From NCBI GenBank assembly GCA_947258805.1, contig CAMYJV010000024.1, positions 1-21,537 of the forward strand: 21,537 nt of DNA. Direction: 5' to 3'. This document shows, piece by piece, positions 1 to 7,588 of the stretch. The position numbers and the translations under genes were made by a program. The notes beneath the pieces were generated by a model that saw nothing but the letters and a program-made list of their open reading frames with translations, made no database searches and was not told the origin of the DNA. Position 1 is the stretch's first letter. The number at the start of each line of letters is the position of its first letter. Origin of the DNA: an uncultured Gammaproteobacteria bacterium. Lineage in GTDB: Bacteria; Pseudomonadota; Gammaproteobacteria; GCA-2729495.

Positions 1-420
1 TTTGTGCATGATAAGCCCATAGGCGGAGAAGCTCATCAACGCAAAGCACGCGTAGAAACTCGGCATGTCCTGCGCGACCAGGGCGCCCAGGTTGCCGGCC
101 ATCGCATAGAGGAAGAACACGAAGAATCGTTCTCGCCCCGGTGCGCGTATCCACGAGTGCGCAAAGCCGGCCGCCACCAGCCACACCAGCGCGCTGAACG
201 CCAGGAGCATCGCGTCGGGGTCGCCCACACCGAGCCGGGTGCCGAGCAGCAGCCACGGGTAGGAAATCTCTCCCGCGGCCGGCGGATAGAGACCGACAGC
301 GAGCGCCGGCAACGTGCCGATCATCGCGAGCGGCCAGCGGGGAATTCGCCTGTGGAAGGTCAGCGCGAGCACCCCCGGCCACAGCGGCACGAGCAACAAT
401 AACCAGGCTGCGACGCTCAT
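1..420 (-). CDS. Mrp/complex I-like antiporter subunit (NuoL/M/MnhD family), N-terminal part
   Basis: This is the first 140 codons of a membrane protein that continues past the left edge of the window. The ATG at 420 overlaps the upstream gene's TGA as ATGA, so it belongs to the same operon. The start of the product is very hydrophobic (MSVAAWLLLLVPLWPG), and later segments such as FFVFFLYAMAGNLGALVAQD and FYACFALMSFSAYGL match the layout of the proton-conducting NuoL/M/N and MrpA/MrpD subunits just before the conserved TM5 glutamate region. It is the third protein of this family in a row on this strand. It may stand in for the missing NuoL-like N-terminal half of MrpA, or be another D-type paralogue; the missing C-terminus would decide. 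The family is clear from hydropathy pattern and context, the exact subunit is not. Confidence 0.75.
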   Translation of the reverse strand, partial: MSVAAWLLLLVPLWPGVLALTFHRRIPRWPLAMIGTLPALAVGLYPPAAGEISYPWLLLGTRLGVGDPDAMLLAFSALVWLVAAGFAHSWIRAPGRERFFVFFLYAMAGNLGALVAQDMPSFYACFALMSFSAYGLIMHK

Positions 421-1913
421 GGCGCGTACTGCCTCGCGGCGATCAGCCGCGCCCATTCCAGCGGGCTATACGGCGTGGAAGCAAATAGCCCCACTGCGAG
501 CGCCGCCCCCGCCGTGAACAGCGTTGGCAGCAACAGCATCAGCGAGGTTTCCGCGCGGCCGAAGCTGCGCTCTTTCGGCCATTGTTCGGGTGCCGCGTCG
601 AACCAGATAGCGCGGATAATCGGCAGGAAGTAAGCGGCGTTGAGGATACTGGAAGCCGCGAGCAACCACACAACCCACGACGCGTTACTGCCAACGGCAC
701 CAACTCCCAGGTACCACTTGCTTACGAAGCCGGCCATCGGCGGTGTGCCGATCATGCCGAAGGCGCACAGCGTAAATGCCGCCATGGACCACGGCATGCG
801 GCGGCCAACACCACGCATGTCGCGAATCTCGTGTACGCCGAGCGTTTCGGCAAGATTGCCGGCCGCAAAGAACAGTGTGATCTTCATCAGGCCCTGGTGG
901 ACGAGATGGACGATGCCGCCGGTGGCGGCAACCGCACCGCCGATGGAGATGCCCAGCGCAATGAAGGCGAGCTGGCTGACGGTGGAATAGGCCAGCAGCC
1001 GTTTCAGATTGCGCTGGGACAGCGCGCGCAGCGAGCCGTAGACGATGGTGATAGCAGCGACGACGGCGAGCCCCTGAGCGAGACCCAGACCGGTGGCAAC
1101 GTCAACCCCGTAAATGCTGAAGACAAGGCGCATCAGGCCGAAGGCACCAACTTTCACCACGGCGACTGCGTGCAGCAGGGCGGACACGGGTGCCGGTGCA
1201 ACCATCGCCGTCGGCAGCCAGCTGTGCAACGGCACCAGTGCCGCTTTCACGCCGATACCGGCAGCAAGCACCACGAAGATGGCACTCAGCGCCCTGGCCT
1301 CGCTGTCGACAAAGGCCGCGACCACACCGCCCGGCTGGAACTCGAGCGTACCGGTAATGCTGTAGAGCCAGAGCGTTCCGAGCGTCACCAGGCCGCCACC
1401 GCCAATGGTGTAAGCGAGATACACGCGGCCCGCATGCCGTGCTACCGCCGTACCCCGGTGCACCACCAGGGGATAGGTGGCGAGGGTCAGCATCTCGTAG
1501 AAGGCGAGAAAGGTAATCAGGTTACCCGCGAGCGCCGCGCCGGCGGTCGCCGTCACGCAGAGACTGAAGAACCCGAAAAACCGACTGCGATTCGGCGAGT
1601 CTTCCAGGTAGCCGACGGCATAAATCGTGGTGACCAGCCACAGCAACGCGGACAGGCCAACGAAGAACAGCCCCAGCTCGCTGCCTCGCAGGACCATGTC
1701 AAGCCCCGGCAACAGTGCCGCTCTCAGCTCGTAGTTAACCCCCTGGCCACTCTGCCAGATCATCCAGACCACAAGGGCCAGTTTCACGACTGCGCCGCCG
1801 AGGTTGAGCGTGGTGCGCAGGGTCCGGCTGCGTTCGGGCAAGGCGAAGATCACCAGCCCGGGCAACAACGAACTGCCGAGTACCAGGAGTGGCAGAGCTG
1901 CTTGCCAGCTCAT
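417..1913 (-). CDS. Proton-conducting antiporter subunit, second MnhD/NuoM-like protein
   Basis: A 498-residue polytopic inner-membrane protein of the NuoM/MnhD (proton_antipo_M) family, expected to carry ions through the Mrp-type antiporter. Family hallmarks visible are a TM5 glutamate (FYEMLTLATYPLV, E140), a buried lysine followed by the PLHSWLP motif (K223, H230), and APVSALLHAVAVVKVG with H248 and K254. A second lysine lies in the LVHQGLMKITLFFAAGN stretch. The length is normal for the family. The ATG start at 1913 overlaps the preceding gene's stop in an ATGA, and its own stop overlaps the next start the same way, so translation is probably coupled. It follows a bona fide D-type gene directly, so it is a paralogue rather than the usual single MrpD. 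Confidence 0.92.
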   Translation of the reverse strand: MSWQAALPLLVLGSSLLPGLVIFALPERSRTLRTTLNLGGAVVKLALVVWMIWQSGQGVNYELRAALLPGLDMVLRGSELGLFFVGLSALLWLVTTIYAVGYLEDSPNRSRFFGFFSLCVTATAGAALAGNLITFLAFYEMLTLATYPLVVHRGTAVARHAGRVYLAYTIGGGGLVTLGTLWLYSITGTLEFQPGGVVAAFVDSEARALSAIFVVLAAGIGVKAALVPLHSWLPTAMVAPAPVSALLHAVAVVKVGAFGLMRLVFSIYGVDVATGLGLAQGLAVVAAITIVYGSLRALSQRNLKRLLAYSTVSQLAFIALGISIGGAVAATGGIVHLVHQGLMKITLFFAAGNLAETLGVHEIRDMRGVGRRMPWSMAAFTLCAFGMIGTPPMAGFVSKWYLGVGAVGSNASWVVWLLAASSILNAAYFLPIIRAIWFDAAPEQWPKERSFGRAETSLMLLLPTLFTAGAALAVGLFASTPYSPLEWARLIAARQYAP

Positions 1914-3355
1914 AGCGCCGGAACCGCAGCGATGGCGACAGCAACCGCTACCGGCGAGCCAATGATGTCGATCAGCGGCGCCGCGGCCAGCCCGAGCATC
2001 AGTGCAAGCAGGGCCAGCCCGAACGCGGTCCAGGACATCGTTGCCGGGGCGCCGGTCCCCTCCGCCCGTCTTTTGTCCAGGGTAAACGCGTGACCCAGCA
2101 CGCGAAAAACATAGGCCGCGGACAGCAGACCACCCGCAACGATGATCACTGCCCAGCCCCAGTCGCCCTGCTCGAAGGCAGCTTCAATGAGTAGCCACTT
2201 GCCGATGAAATTCCCGCTTGGCGGTAGTCCAATGATGCAGACACCGCCCACGGCGAACGCAGCCAGCGTGACCGGCAATTCCCGCGCAACGCGACGCAAG
2301 TCGCGAATGCGGTCATGCCCAAGGTATTGATAAATGTTGCCGGCGGCGAGAAACATGGCCGCCTTGGCGAATGCATGCCCGAGAATAAACACGGTAACGC
2401 CCTGCAGGGCGCTGCGGGTCTGCGCCAGCGGAAAAAGCAGGAACAGGTAACCGATCTGCGCCACTGTCGAATAGGCAATGAGCAGCTTCAACCGCTCCTG
2501 GCGCAGCGCCTGCACGGAGCCCCATACGATCGCGACTGCGCCGAGTAGTCCCAGCAGGTTAGCAACCACCTCCGGTGCACCGACGAATGGCGCGTACCAA
2601 AGCCGCAACAGCACGTAAAACGGCGCCTTCACGACCAGGGCCGACAGCAGCGCGCTCACGGGAGACGGCGCATACGAATGCGCGCCCGGCAGCCAGAAAT
2701 GCACCGGGAACAGCGCGCCCTTGAGGGCCAGCCCGGCCGTCATCAGTCCGAGAGCGGCCCAGGTCGCGGGCGTCCACGTGACGCGGTCAGCCAGCGCAGC
2801 AAGATCGAGCACGCCTGTTGCGTGGTACAGCAGGGCCACGCCGAGCAGATAAGCGAGCGATGCAACGATGCTGGCCAGGAGATAGCGCAGCGCGGCGGCC
2901 ACCGCACGCGTTTCGTCGGCGAGTGCGACGAGCGCCACAGCAGAAAGGGACAGCAATTCCAGCGTGACATAGAGATTGAACGCATCGGCCGAGGCAGCAT
3001 GCAGGAACAGGCTGATCGGCCAGAAAAGCGGCCCGATGGCGGTGTGCGCCAGGTAGCTCCGCGAGTACAACAATGTGGCCAGAAAGACGACTGAGGTGAC
3101 CACCAGCAATACGCCGCTCAACGTGTCTGCATACAGATCGATGCCCAGCGGTGCACGCCAGCCACCCAGTGCACAGCACTGCGGCGCTTCGGTCACCTGA
3201 TCGAGCAAGGCCAGCGCTGCCGCCGTCATGAACACCGCGTTCACGAGCGCGATACCCGCGGCAACGCGGGGCAGGAGAAAGGCGATGAGCGCAGCAGCGA
3301 GTGGCGATACGATCAGCCAGATCGCCCACGTTGCGCCTGTTTCCACCGGGTTCAT
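1910..3355 (-). CDS. mnhD: Monovalent cation/H+ antiporter subunit D (MnhD/MrpD-like)
   Basis: A 481-residue multi-pass membrane protein of the MrpD/NuoN-M family. Conserved proton-path residues are present: E133 in the NLYVTLELLSLSAVALVAL helix, K212 ahead of the LFPVHFWLP motif (H219), SPVSALLSALVVKAPFYVLLR (K243), and a lysine in HAFAKAAMFLAAGNIYQYLG. It lies immediately after mnhC, the canonical C-D order of Mrp/Mnh operons, which is why it is called D rather than the paralogue that follows. ATGA overlaps occur at both ends. In Mrp complexes this subunit works with A to exchange cytoplasmic Na+ (or K+) for external protons. The family call is very secure; the transported ion cannot be read from the sequence. 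Confidence 0.93.
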   Translation of the reverse strand: MNPVETGATWAIWLIVSPLAAALIAFLLPRVAAGIALVNAVFMTAAALALLDQVTEAPQCCALGGWRAPLGIDLYADTLSGVLLVVTSVVFLATLLYSRSYLAHTAIGPLFWPISLFLHAASADAFNLYVTLELLSLSAVALVALADETRAVAAALRYLLASIVASLAYLLGVALLYHATGVLDLAALADRVTWTPATWAALGLMTAGLALKGALFPVHFWLPGAHSYAPSPVSALLSALVVKAPFYVLLRLWYAPFVGAPEVVANLLGLLGAVAIVWGSVQALRQERLKLLIAYSTVAQIGYLFLLFPLAQTRSALQGVTVFILGHAFAKAAMFLAAGNIYQYLGHDRIRDLRRVARELPVTLAAFAVGGVCIIGLPPSGNFIGKWLLIEAAFEQGDWGWAVIIVAGGLLSAAYVFRVLGHAFTLDKRRAEGTGAPATMSWTAFGLALLALMLGLAAAPLIDIIGSPVAVAVAIAAVPAL

Positions 3356-3666
3356 GGGTCAGCTCTGGGAGCGTCTTCGGTCGTGTTCGTGCCGGCTGCG
3401 GCCCGCAACCGCTGTGTCAGGACAATGGCCATTGCGGTTGCCGAAACGGCCACCACGATGCCGGTAATGACCATCGCGTGGGGCACGGGGTCGGGCACCG
3501 GGCCAGGCGTTCTGCGCGCGAGCGCCACCAGCACCAGGAATACCCCGCTGCTCATCACGTTCACGGCCAGAATGGCACGCAGCGGCGCGGTCGCAAGGAT
3601 GACGGCACGCAGCGCGATACAGAACAGCGCTATGCCTGCCAGGCTGTATAGCAACGGCACGCTCAC
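3352..3666 (-). CDS. mnhC: Monovalent cation/H+ antiporter subunit C (MnhC/NuoK-like)
   Basis: A 104-residue protein with three predicted membrane helices, the typical size and layout of MnhC/MrpC, the NuoK homologue of the Mrp complex. The stretch LAVNVMSSGVFLVLVALAR followed by DPVPHAMVITGIVVAVSATAMAIVL matches the family pattern (N-x-M-x2-G then DP-PQALVLTAIVI-like). The C-terminus is a short polar tail. The start ATG at 3666 overlaps the upstream gene's TGA, and the stop overlaps mnhD. The position between B and D is the standard gene order. Confidence 0.92.
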   Translation of the reverse strand: MSVPLLYSLAGIALFCIALRAVILATAPLRAILAVNVMSSGVFLVLVALARRTPGPVPDPVPHAMVITGIVVAVSATAMAIVLTQRLRAAAGTNTTEDAPRADP

Positions 3667-4379
3667 GGATCTTCCATGCTCGCTGTTGTTTCAGTGTTGC
3701 TCGCGCGACCGCGCAGGACACTGAGGAACATGTCGAGCAGCACCAGGCCTATAGACACGGTGGCACTGACTTCGAGAATCAGGATGGTGGGGGCGACGAA
3801 CTCCCCTGAATAATCGAGAAAGGCACGGCCGCTCAGCACAGTGGCCACGCCCACAGCAATGAATACGGTGAGGCCCAGCACGAGACCCACGCGCAGGGGC
3901 CAGCCAGACAGCCGCTGCGGCCAATCGCTGCCGGCCAGGACCAGCAGTACGCCCGCGGCAGCCAGGATTGCGCCAGCCTGGAAAGCGCCACCCGGTGCGT
4001 CACCACCGGACCACAACATGTAGCCCGCAACGACAATCATCACCGGGGCCTGAACGCTGGCCAGAAACGCGAGTATCTCGCCGGGGTCGCGCTGCGACCG
4101 GAGCTCGCCGCGACGCATTGTCCAGATGGCCATCAGGGCCAGCAGCAGCACGGCGATCTCCAGCAAAGTGTCGTAGCCCCGGAAGTTGAGCAGGACTGCG
4201 GTGACCGGATTGCGTGCACCAGCCCCCGCGAGTTCGGCACTCACTGCTTCGGCAAGGCCGGACGTCTCCACCGGCAGCGAGAGCATGGCAAACGCCAGAC
4301 CCGCGAACACGAAAGTCACAGCCAGCGTGAGCAGGGCGTGCGCCAGCCGCGCGGGCATCTTCCGGTCAGCGCGGCTCAT
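3663..4379 (-). CDS. mnhB: MbhE-like (MrpA C-terminal) domain fused to MnhB
   Basis: A membrane protein with two parts. The first ~85 residues have one strong helix, then NPVTAVLLNFRGYDTLLEIA, the signature of the extreme C-terminal piece of MrpA (called MbhE in membrane-bound hydrogenases). The second part (AFLASVQAPVMIVVAGYML, then GGDAPGGAFQAGAILAAAGVLLVLAG) is the MnhB/MrpB domain with its conserved glycine-rich GG-FQ-G motif. In a standard operon MnhB is about 140-150 residues and the MbhE segment ends MrpA, so this is a fusion made by a split of mrpA. The ATG at 4379 is chosen because GGGGG lies 6 nt upstream; an ATG at 4385 and a GTG at 4406 are alternatives. It overlaps the DUF4040 gene by 14 bp. 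Confidence 0.88.
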   Translation of the reverse strand: MSRADRKMPARLAHALLTLAVTFVFAGLAFAMLSLPVETSGLAEAVSAELAGAGARNPVTAVLLNFRGYDTLLEIAVLLLALMAIWTMRRGELRSQRDPGEILAFLASVQAPVMIVVAGYMLWSGGDAPGGAFQAGAILAAAGVLLVLAGSDWPQRLSGWPLRVGLVLGLTVFIAVGVATVLSGRAFLDYSGEFVAPTILILEVSATVSIGLVLLDMFLSVLRGRASNTETTASMEDP

Positions 4380-4644
4380 CGTCATCCCCCGAACGACCCT
4401 CGCCACCGAAAGCGGCGAGCAGCAACGCGCCCGTCAAGCCGGCACTCACCGCCACTTCCGCCAGCGCCACGTCCGGTGCATCCAGGCGAATCCAGGCCAG
4501 TCCCGTGGAAAGACCAAAGGCAACAAAGAGCACAATGGCCCGGAACAGGGAGTCGCTGGTCAACGCGCGCCAGCCTAGCCAGACGATCAGGGCGGCCAAC
4601 AGAACATCGAACAGGAAACCGACATCCATCAGCGTGTCGTCCAC
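4366..4644 (-). CDS. DUF4040/MbhD-like subunit (separate piece of MrpA C-terminus)
   Basis: A 92-residue protein with three predicted helices. The segment AIVLFVAFGLSTGLAWIRLD followed by APDVALAEVAVSAGLTGALLLAAF is the signature of DUF4040/MbhD, the NuoJ-like module normally found inside the long MrpA subunit. Here it is a free-standing gene, as in group 2 Mrp and Mbh-type operons, and the next gene carries the rest of the MrpA tail. The start given is a GTG at 4644; an ATG at 4629 that overlaps the mnhG stop as TGATG is equally plausible and would fit the coupling seen in the rest of the operon. Confidence 0.88.
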   Translation of the reverse strand: MDDTLMDVGFLFDVLLAALIVWLGWRALTSDSLFRAIVLFVAFGLSTGLAWIRLDAPDVALAEVAVSAGLTGALLLAAFGGEGRSGDDDEPR

Positions 4645-4934
4645 GGTCGAATCCCGTTGCGCAGGGCCGCCCTGGCGATCAGATGACCGGCAGAGGACGA
4701 AGCCAGCAGTACGAGCAACCAGATCACGATAAGTTTGAGTGCGGCGGTTATCGAAGCAGACTGCATGGCGAGACCCAGCACGATCAGGCCCAGACCAACA
4801 TTGTCGGCCTTGGTCAGCGCATGGAGCCGGGTATAGAGATCGGGAAAGCGCAGCAGACCAATGGTGCCCGCCACGAAAAACGCGGCGCCCGCCACCAGTG
4901 ATGCGATTGAAATAGCGTTAAGAACCAGGGGCAT
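4629..4934 (-). CDS. mnhG: Monovalent cation/H+ antiporter subunit G (MnhG/PhaG)
   Basis: A 101-residue protein with three membrane helices. The core GTIGLLRFPDLYTRLHALTKADNVG is the MnhG/PhaG family signature (GxxGLxRxPDxYxRLHAxxKxxTxG). The frame is open further upstream, but those residues are arginine-rich and unlike the family, so the ATG at 4934 (MPLVLNAISIAS) is chosen; this gives a 17-bp overlap with mnhF. MnhG is a small accessory subunit of the Mrp complex, needed for assembly in characterised systems. The stop overlaps the next gene's possible ATG. Confidence 0.92.
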   Translation of the reverse strand: MPLVLNAISIASLVAGAAFFVAGTIGLLRFPDLYTRLHALTKADNVGLGLIVLGLAMQSASITAALKLIVIWLLVLLASSSAGHLIARAALRNGIRPWTTR

Positions 4935-5196
4935 CAGAATCGCTCTCCCGCCACGCACGCCGCACAAACGCCACGACGGTGACCGCCGCGAGCAGCGCGA
5001 ATACGAGCGCAACGTCTACCGGTGCGGCCGTATCGCTCACCTGGTCAATCAGGAGCAGCACCGCGACGGCGACAGTGCCGAAGAGTTGCCCCGCCAGCAT
5101 GCGGTCGCCGGGCGTCGGACCGCGCAGCACCTGGTACATACCCCCGCACAGGGATGCGAGCAATATGAAGGCAATTGCCAGGTAGAAGGTCGTCAC
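4918..5196 (-). CDS. mnhF: Monovalent cation/H+ antiporter subunit F (MnhF)
   Basis: A 92-residue protein with three predicted helices and the family core YQVLRGPTPGDRMLAGQLFGTVAVAVLLL, where the RGPTxxDRxLA motif defines MnhF/MrpF (MbhB). A polar tail of acidic and serine residues ends it. The start ATG overlaps the mnhE stop as ATGA. Order E-F-G is conserved in Mrp/Mnh/Pha operons. Confidence 0.92.
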   Translation of the reverse strand: MTTFYLAIAFILLASLCGGMYQVLRGPTPGDRMLAGQLFGTVAVAVLLLIDQVSDTAAPVDVALVFALLAAVTVVAFVRRAWRESDSDAPGS

Positions 5197-5726
5197 GACG
5201 TCCTGCCAGAATCCTGCCGCCCGAAAAGATCAGCCACGCGCCCCTCCAAAAGCTGGAATGCCTCCGGGAACGGCCCGCCCGCGTTCAGGACATGGACGAG
5301 CAGCACGTTGCCTTGCAGGTCCGCGCTGAGCGTACCCGGGAGCAGGGTCACGACGTTTGCCATCACGACCCGCCCCACCGGGTCATCGAGCTGCAACTCG
5401 TAGCGCAACAGCGCCGGGTCGATGGGCATATGGGGACGCAAGGCACGCGAAGCCACATCTACACCCCCACGCAGCGAGTTCAAGGCGAAGTAAGGCACGA
5501 ACCGCACCAGGCCTGCGAGTGATAGTCGTGTTTTGGGTACCAGCACGCAGCTGGCGGTGGCCGCAAAAAGAACCACGGGGATACCAAAGGCCCAGCCTTT
5601 ACCGCCGCTGAGGATCGCCCACAACGCAGCAAACAGCAGTCCGTGCACAGTTATTCGTGCTGCATTCCACCGTCCTGACTCGAGGTTGCCCTCGGCACCT
5701 TCGGACACGCCAACCCCCCGGCGCAC
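5193..5726 (-). CDS. mnhE: Monovalent cation/H+ antiporter subunit E (MnhE)
   Basis: A 177-residue protein of the MnhE family and the first gene of the antiporter operon. An N-terminal hydrophobic region (ITVHGLLFAALWAILSGG, then FGIPVVLFAATASCVLV) is followed by the cytoplasmic domain with FVPYFALNSLRGGVDVASRAL and the conserved ANVVTLLPGTLSADLQGNVLLVHVL (family pattern SITLTPGT). The start is uncertain: a GTG at 5726 gives the full frame, and a GTG at 5708 has a G-rich stretch 6-7 nt upstream and would remove six residues. Only 28 bp separate it from the glutathione transferase gene upstream, so it could be transcribed from there; no clear promoter is visible in that gap. Confidence 0.9.
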   Translation of the reverse strand: MRRGVGVSEGAEGNLESGRWNAARITVHGLLFAALWAILSGGKGWAFGIPVVLFAATASCVLVPKTRLSLAGLVRFVPYFALNSLRGGVDVASRALRPHMPIDPALLRYELQLDDPVGRVVMANVVTLLPGTLSADLQGNVLLVHVLNAGGPFPEAFQLLEGRVADLFGRQDSGRTS

Positions 5727-5754
5727 AGAATCAACCCGGCGTTGATCTGCGCTG

Positions 5755-6561
5755 CTAACTGCTCAAGTCTAAACCGCCGATAATATCTTTCACCACCGGC
5801 CAGGCCCGTTCACCCTCACAAGCCATCATTGCAAGTAACGGTGGCGGCAGCCACTCGTCGACTGCAGTCGAAAAACTTGGCCGCGCACGCACGCGGGCGT
5901 ACCAGTCCGTCAGTGCGAGCTTATCCTGCCACCAGCCGGCGAGGCCAAGATTCACCAGGCGCGTGATATAGGGTGCATAGGCGATGTCCGCCAGCGAATA
6001 CGCGTCGCCCGCCAGCCATGGTTGTGTCTGCAGCGCCTGATCCAGGTCTGCCAGCAACGCGTTGAACACCCCAACTGCGCCCGGGAATTCCGGGCCCGCA
6101 ACACCCTCTTCGATGATCGCACGCATTCCCTCGCGGCGGGCAGGGTCGGCAATGCGGCCCAGAAAGGCCTCCCCGACCGCTGCCTGCTGGCCGACAAAGT
6201 TCATCCGGAACGCAATGCTGAAACTGAGAACGACGGTCTGGGGATGAATGGTCTCGTCAAGGCGCTTGGTCCAGATGCGCATGCGCGCCCGATCCGCGGC
6301 ATGCGCCGGCCGCAAGGGAGTCCCGTCATACACGTCGTCGATGTACTCATTAATTACTGTTGACTCGGTGATGACATGGTCGCCGTCCACCAGTGTCGGC
6401 ACCACGGCTTTCGGATTCAACTGCCTGTAGGCCGGTTGGTGCTGATCACCCGCGATCAGGTCGAGTTCCACGCTCTCGAAACTGACGCCCTTTTCCGCCA
6501 GTGCCAGGCGAACTTTCTGCGCGCAGGTGGACAGACCGGAGTGATATAGCGTGGGTTGCAT
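5755..6561 (-). CDS. Glutathione S-transferase family protein, LigF-like
   Basis: A 268-residue cytosolic protein with a thioredoxin-fold N-terminal domain (about 1-80) and an alpha-helical C-terminal domain. Seen are LYHSGLSTCAQKVRLALAEKG (active-site region with Cys13 two residues before a Q-K pair), LNPKAVVPTLVDGD with the cis-proline V-P, and ESTVINEYIDD, the glutathione gamma-glutamyl binding site. The LRPA-ADRARMRIWTKRLDE stretch and the extra length resemble the beta-etherase LigF branch of GSTs; that assignment is from memory of the family and is not proof of substrate. A strong AGGAG lies 9 nt before the ATG. It is co-directional with and 28 bp upstream of mnhE. Confidence 0.88.
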   Translation of the reverse strand: MQPTLYHSGLSTCAQKVRLALAEKGVSFESVELDLIAGDQHQPAYRQLNPKAVVPTLVDGDHVITESTVINEYIDDVYDGTPLRPAHAADRARMRIWTKRLDETIHPQTVVLSFSIAFRMNFVGQQAAVGEAFLGRIADPARREGMRAIIEEGVAGPEFPGAVGVFNALLADLDQALQTQPWLAGDAYSLADIAYAPYITRLVNLGLAGWWQDKLALTDWYARVRARPSFSTAVDEWLPPPLLAMMACEGERAWPVVKDIIGGLDLSS

Positions 6562-6603
6562 GTTCTCGATCTCCTGGGGTGCGCCTGATTCCCGCGGGTT
6601 TTT

Positions 6604-7437
6604 TCAGGCTGTCTCTCGAGCGTCAGCGCTTTGCCTCTGCGCCCGCATCATGGCCGTCACACCGGCACCAAACAGCAGCACCGTGACTATGTTGGCCAGC
6701 GGATAGGCCAGCGCATCTTTCCAGTACTCCGGATAGGCACCAAAAAACGCGCCTACCTCGGCGAGAGAGAACAATACGACCGCAACCGGGATGGCATAGC
6801 GGAAGGCCATTCCGGGGCGCGGGATCTGGAACAGGCGCCACAACAGGTACGCGCTCCACGCGAGCATCGCCGCATAGAAATATGTGCCGAGCCCGCCGCC
6901 GAGATACAGAAACAGGATAAACACGAACCATTGCACCAACAGCGTTTCCATCGCCGTGATGCGAGCGTAGCTGCGCCGCATACCCGGCGTGGGATCGCCG
7001 GGCGACCAGTGCAGCCGGCGCAAAATCCAGCGCATGAAGTTGCAGCGGGTCTCGCGGTTCATCAGGCCGTATACGCAGAACACGCCGAGCAGGATGGTGG
7101 TGGTGGACATCAGCAGCGCGTAGCGGCCGTCGAGAGGAAAACCACCGAAGTCCACGGCCGGCACCTGGAACTGTTCGGCGAAAAAGCGCAGGCAGCCTTC
7201 CGCCAGCCCGTGCCACATCAGCATGCCGCCGGTGTAGCCGGCGATTGACGCCCCCAGTTCGTCCCAGCGCAGGGCCGCGGCCACCAGCACGGCGCCGGCC
7301 AGGCCCATCAACACGAAACCCCAGAAGGCCCAGTCACCGCCCACGTTGAGCACGATGCGGTTCACGGTGCGCGCCAGCGGCTGGCCCGCAACGGTCACGA
7401 GCAGGACAACGAGCCCGAGGAGCGGTCGGCGCAGCAT
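6604..7437 (-). CDS. Unidentified multi-pass membrane protein
   Basis: A 277-residue protein I do not recognise. It has about seven predicted membrane helices: an uncleaved N-terminal one (LLGLVVLLVTVAG), then WGFVLMGLAGAVLVAAAL, a hydrophobic stretch in the ALLMSTTTILLGVFCVYGL region, and a cluster of three or four in the C-terminal half ending NIVTVLLFGAGVTAMM. A basic cytoplasmic loop near the middle holds NRETRCNFMRWILRRLHW and a following SPGDPTPGMRRSY. Tryptophan-rich helices (AWSAYLLWRLF) give it the look of an integral sensor or lipid-related protein, but no motif assigns a reaction. It lies 42 bp upstream of the GST gene on the same strand and probably starts that transcript. Confidence 0.75.
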   Translation of the reverse strand: MLRRPLLGLVVLLVTVAGQPLARTVNRIVLNVGGDWAFWGFVLMGLAGAVLVAAALRWDELGASIAGYTGGMLMWHGLAEGCLRFFAEQFQVPAVDFGGFPLDGRYALLMSTTTILLGVFCVYGLMNRETRCNFMRWILRRLHWSPGDPTPGMRRSYARITAMETLLVQWFVFILFLYLGGGLGTYFYAAMLAWSAYLLWRLFQIPRPGMAFRYAIPVAVVLFSLAEVGAFFGAYPEYWKDALAYPLANIVTVLLFGAGVTAMMRAQRQSADARETA

Positions 7438-7524
7438 GGGTCAAGACTAACAAAACCTGCCGCAGACACCGCTCGCCGCTGCTGGACCGTCGACGCACCG
7501 CGCCACCGTAAGTACTTTAACTTA

Positions 7525-7552
7525 TTGAATTTTAGAAATAATTATGTAAAAA
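7525..7552 (+). promoter_or_regulatory. Candidate promoter in an AT-rich divergent spacer
   Basis: The 151-bp gap between the divergent genes at 7437 and 7589 is GC-rich on its left side, then turns sharply AT-rich from about 7509 to 7575. A weak sigma-70 match for the plus-strand gene is TTGAAT, 16 bp, TAAAAA. No better minus-strand hexamer pair was found. The base composition is the stronger evidence; the exact boxes are tentative. Confidence 0.3.
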
Positions 7553-7588
7553 GGCTAAAGTTAGATTAATAACAATGGAGTCTATGTC

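Noticed and set aside
582..2093. 503-codon plus-strand open frame
   Set aside because: It lies antisense to two antiporter genes with clear family motifs; its product is low-complexity, rich in H, Q, R and G, with no helices or motifs.
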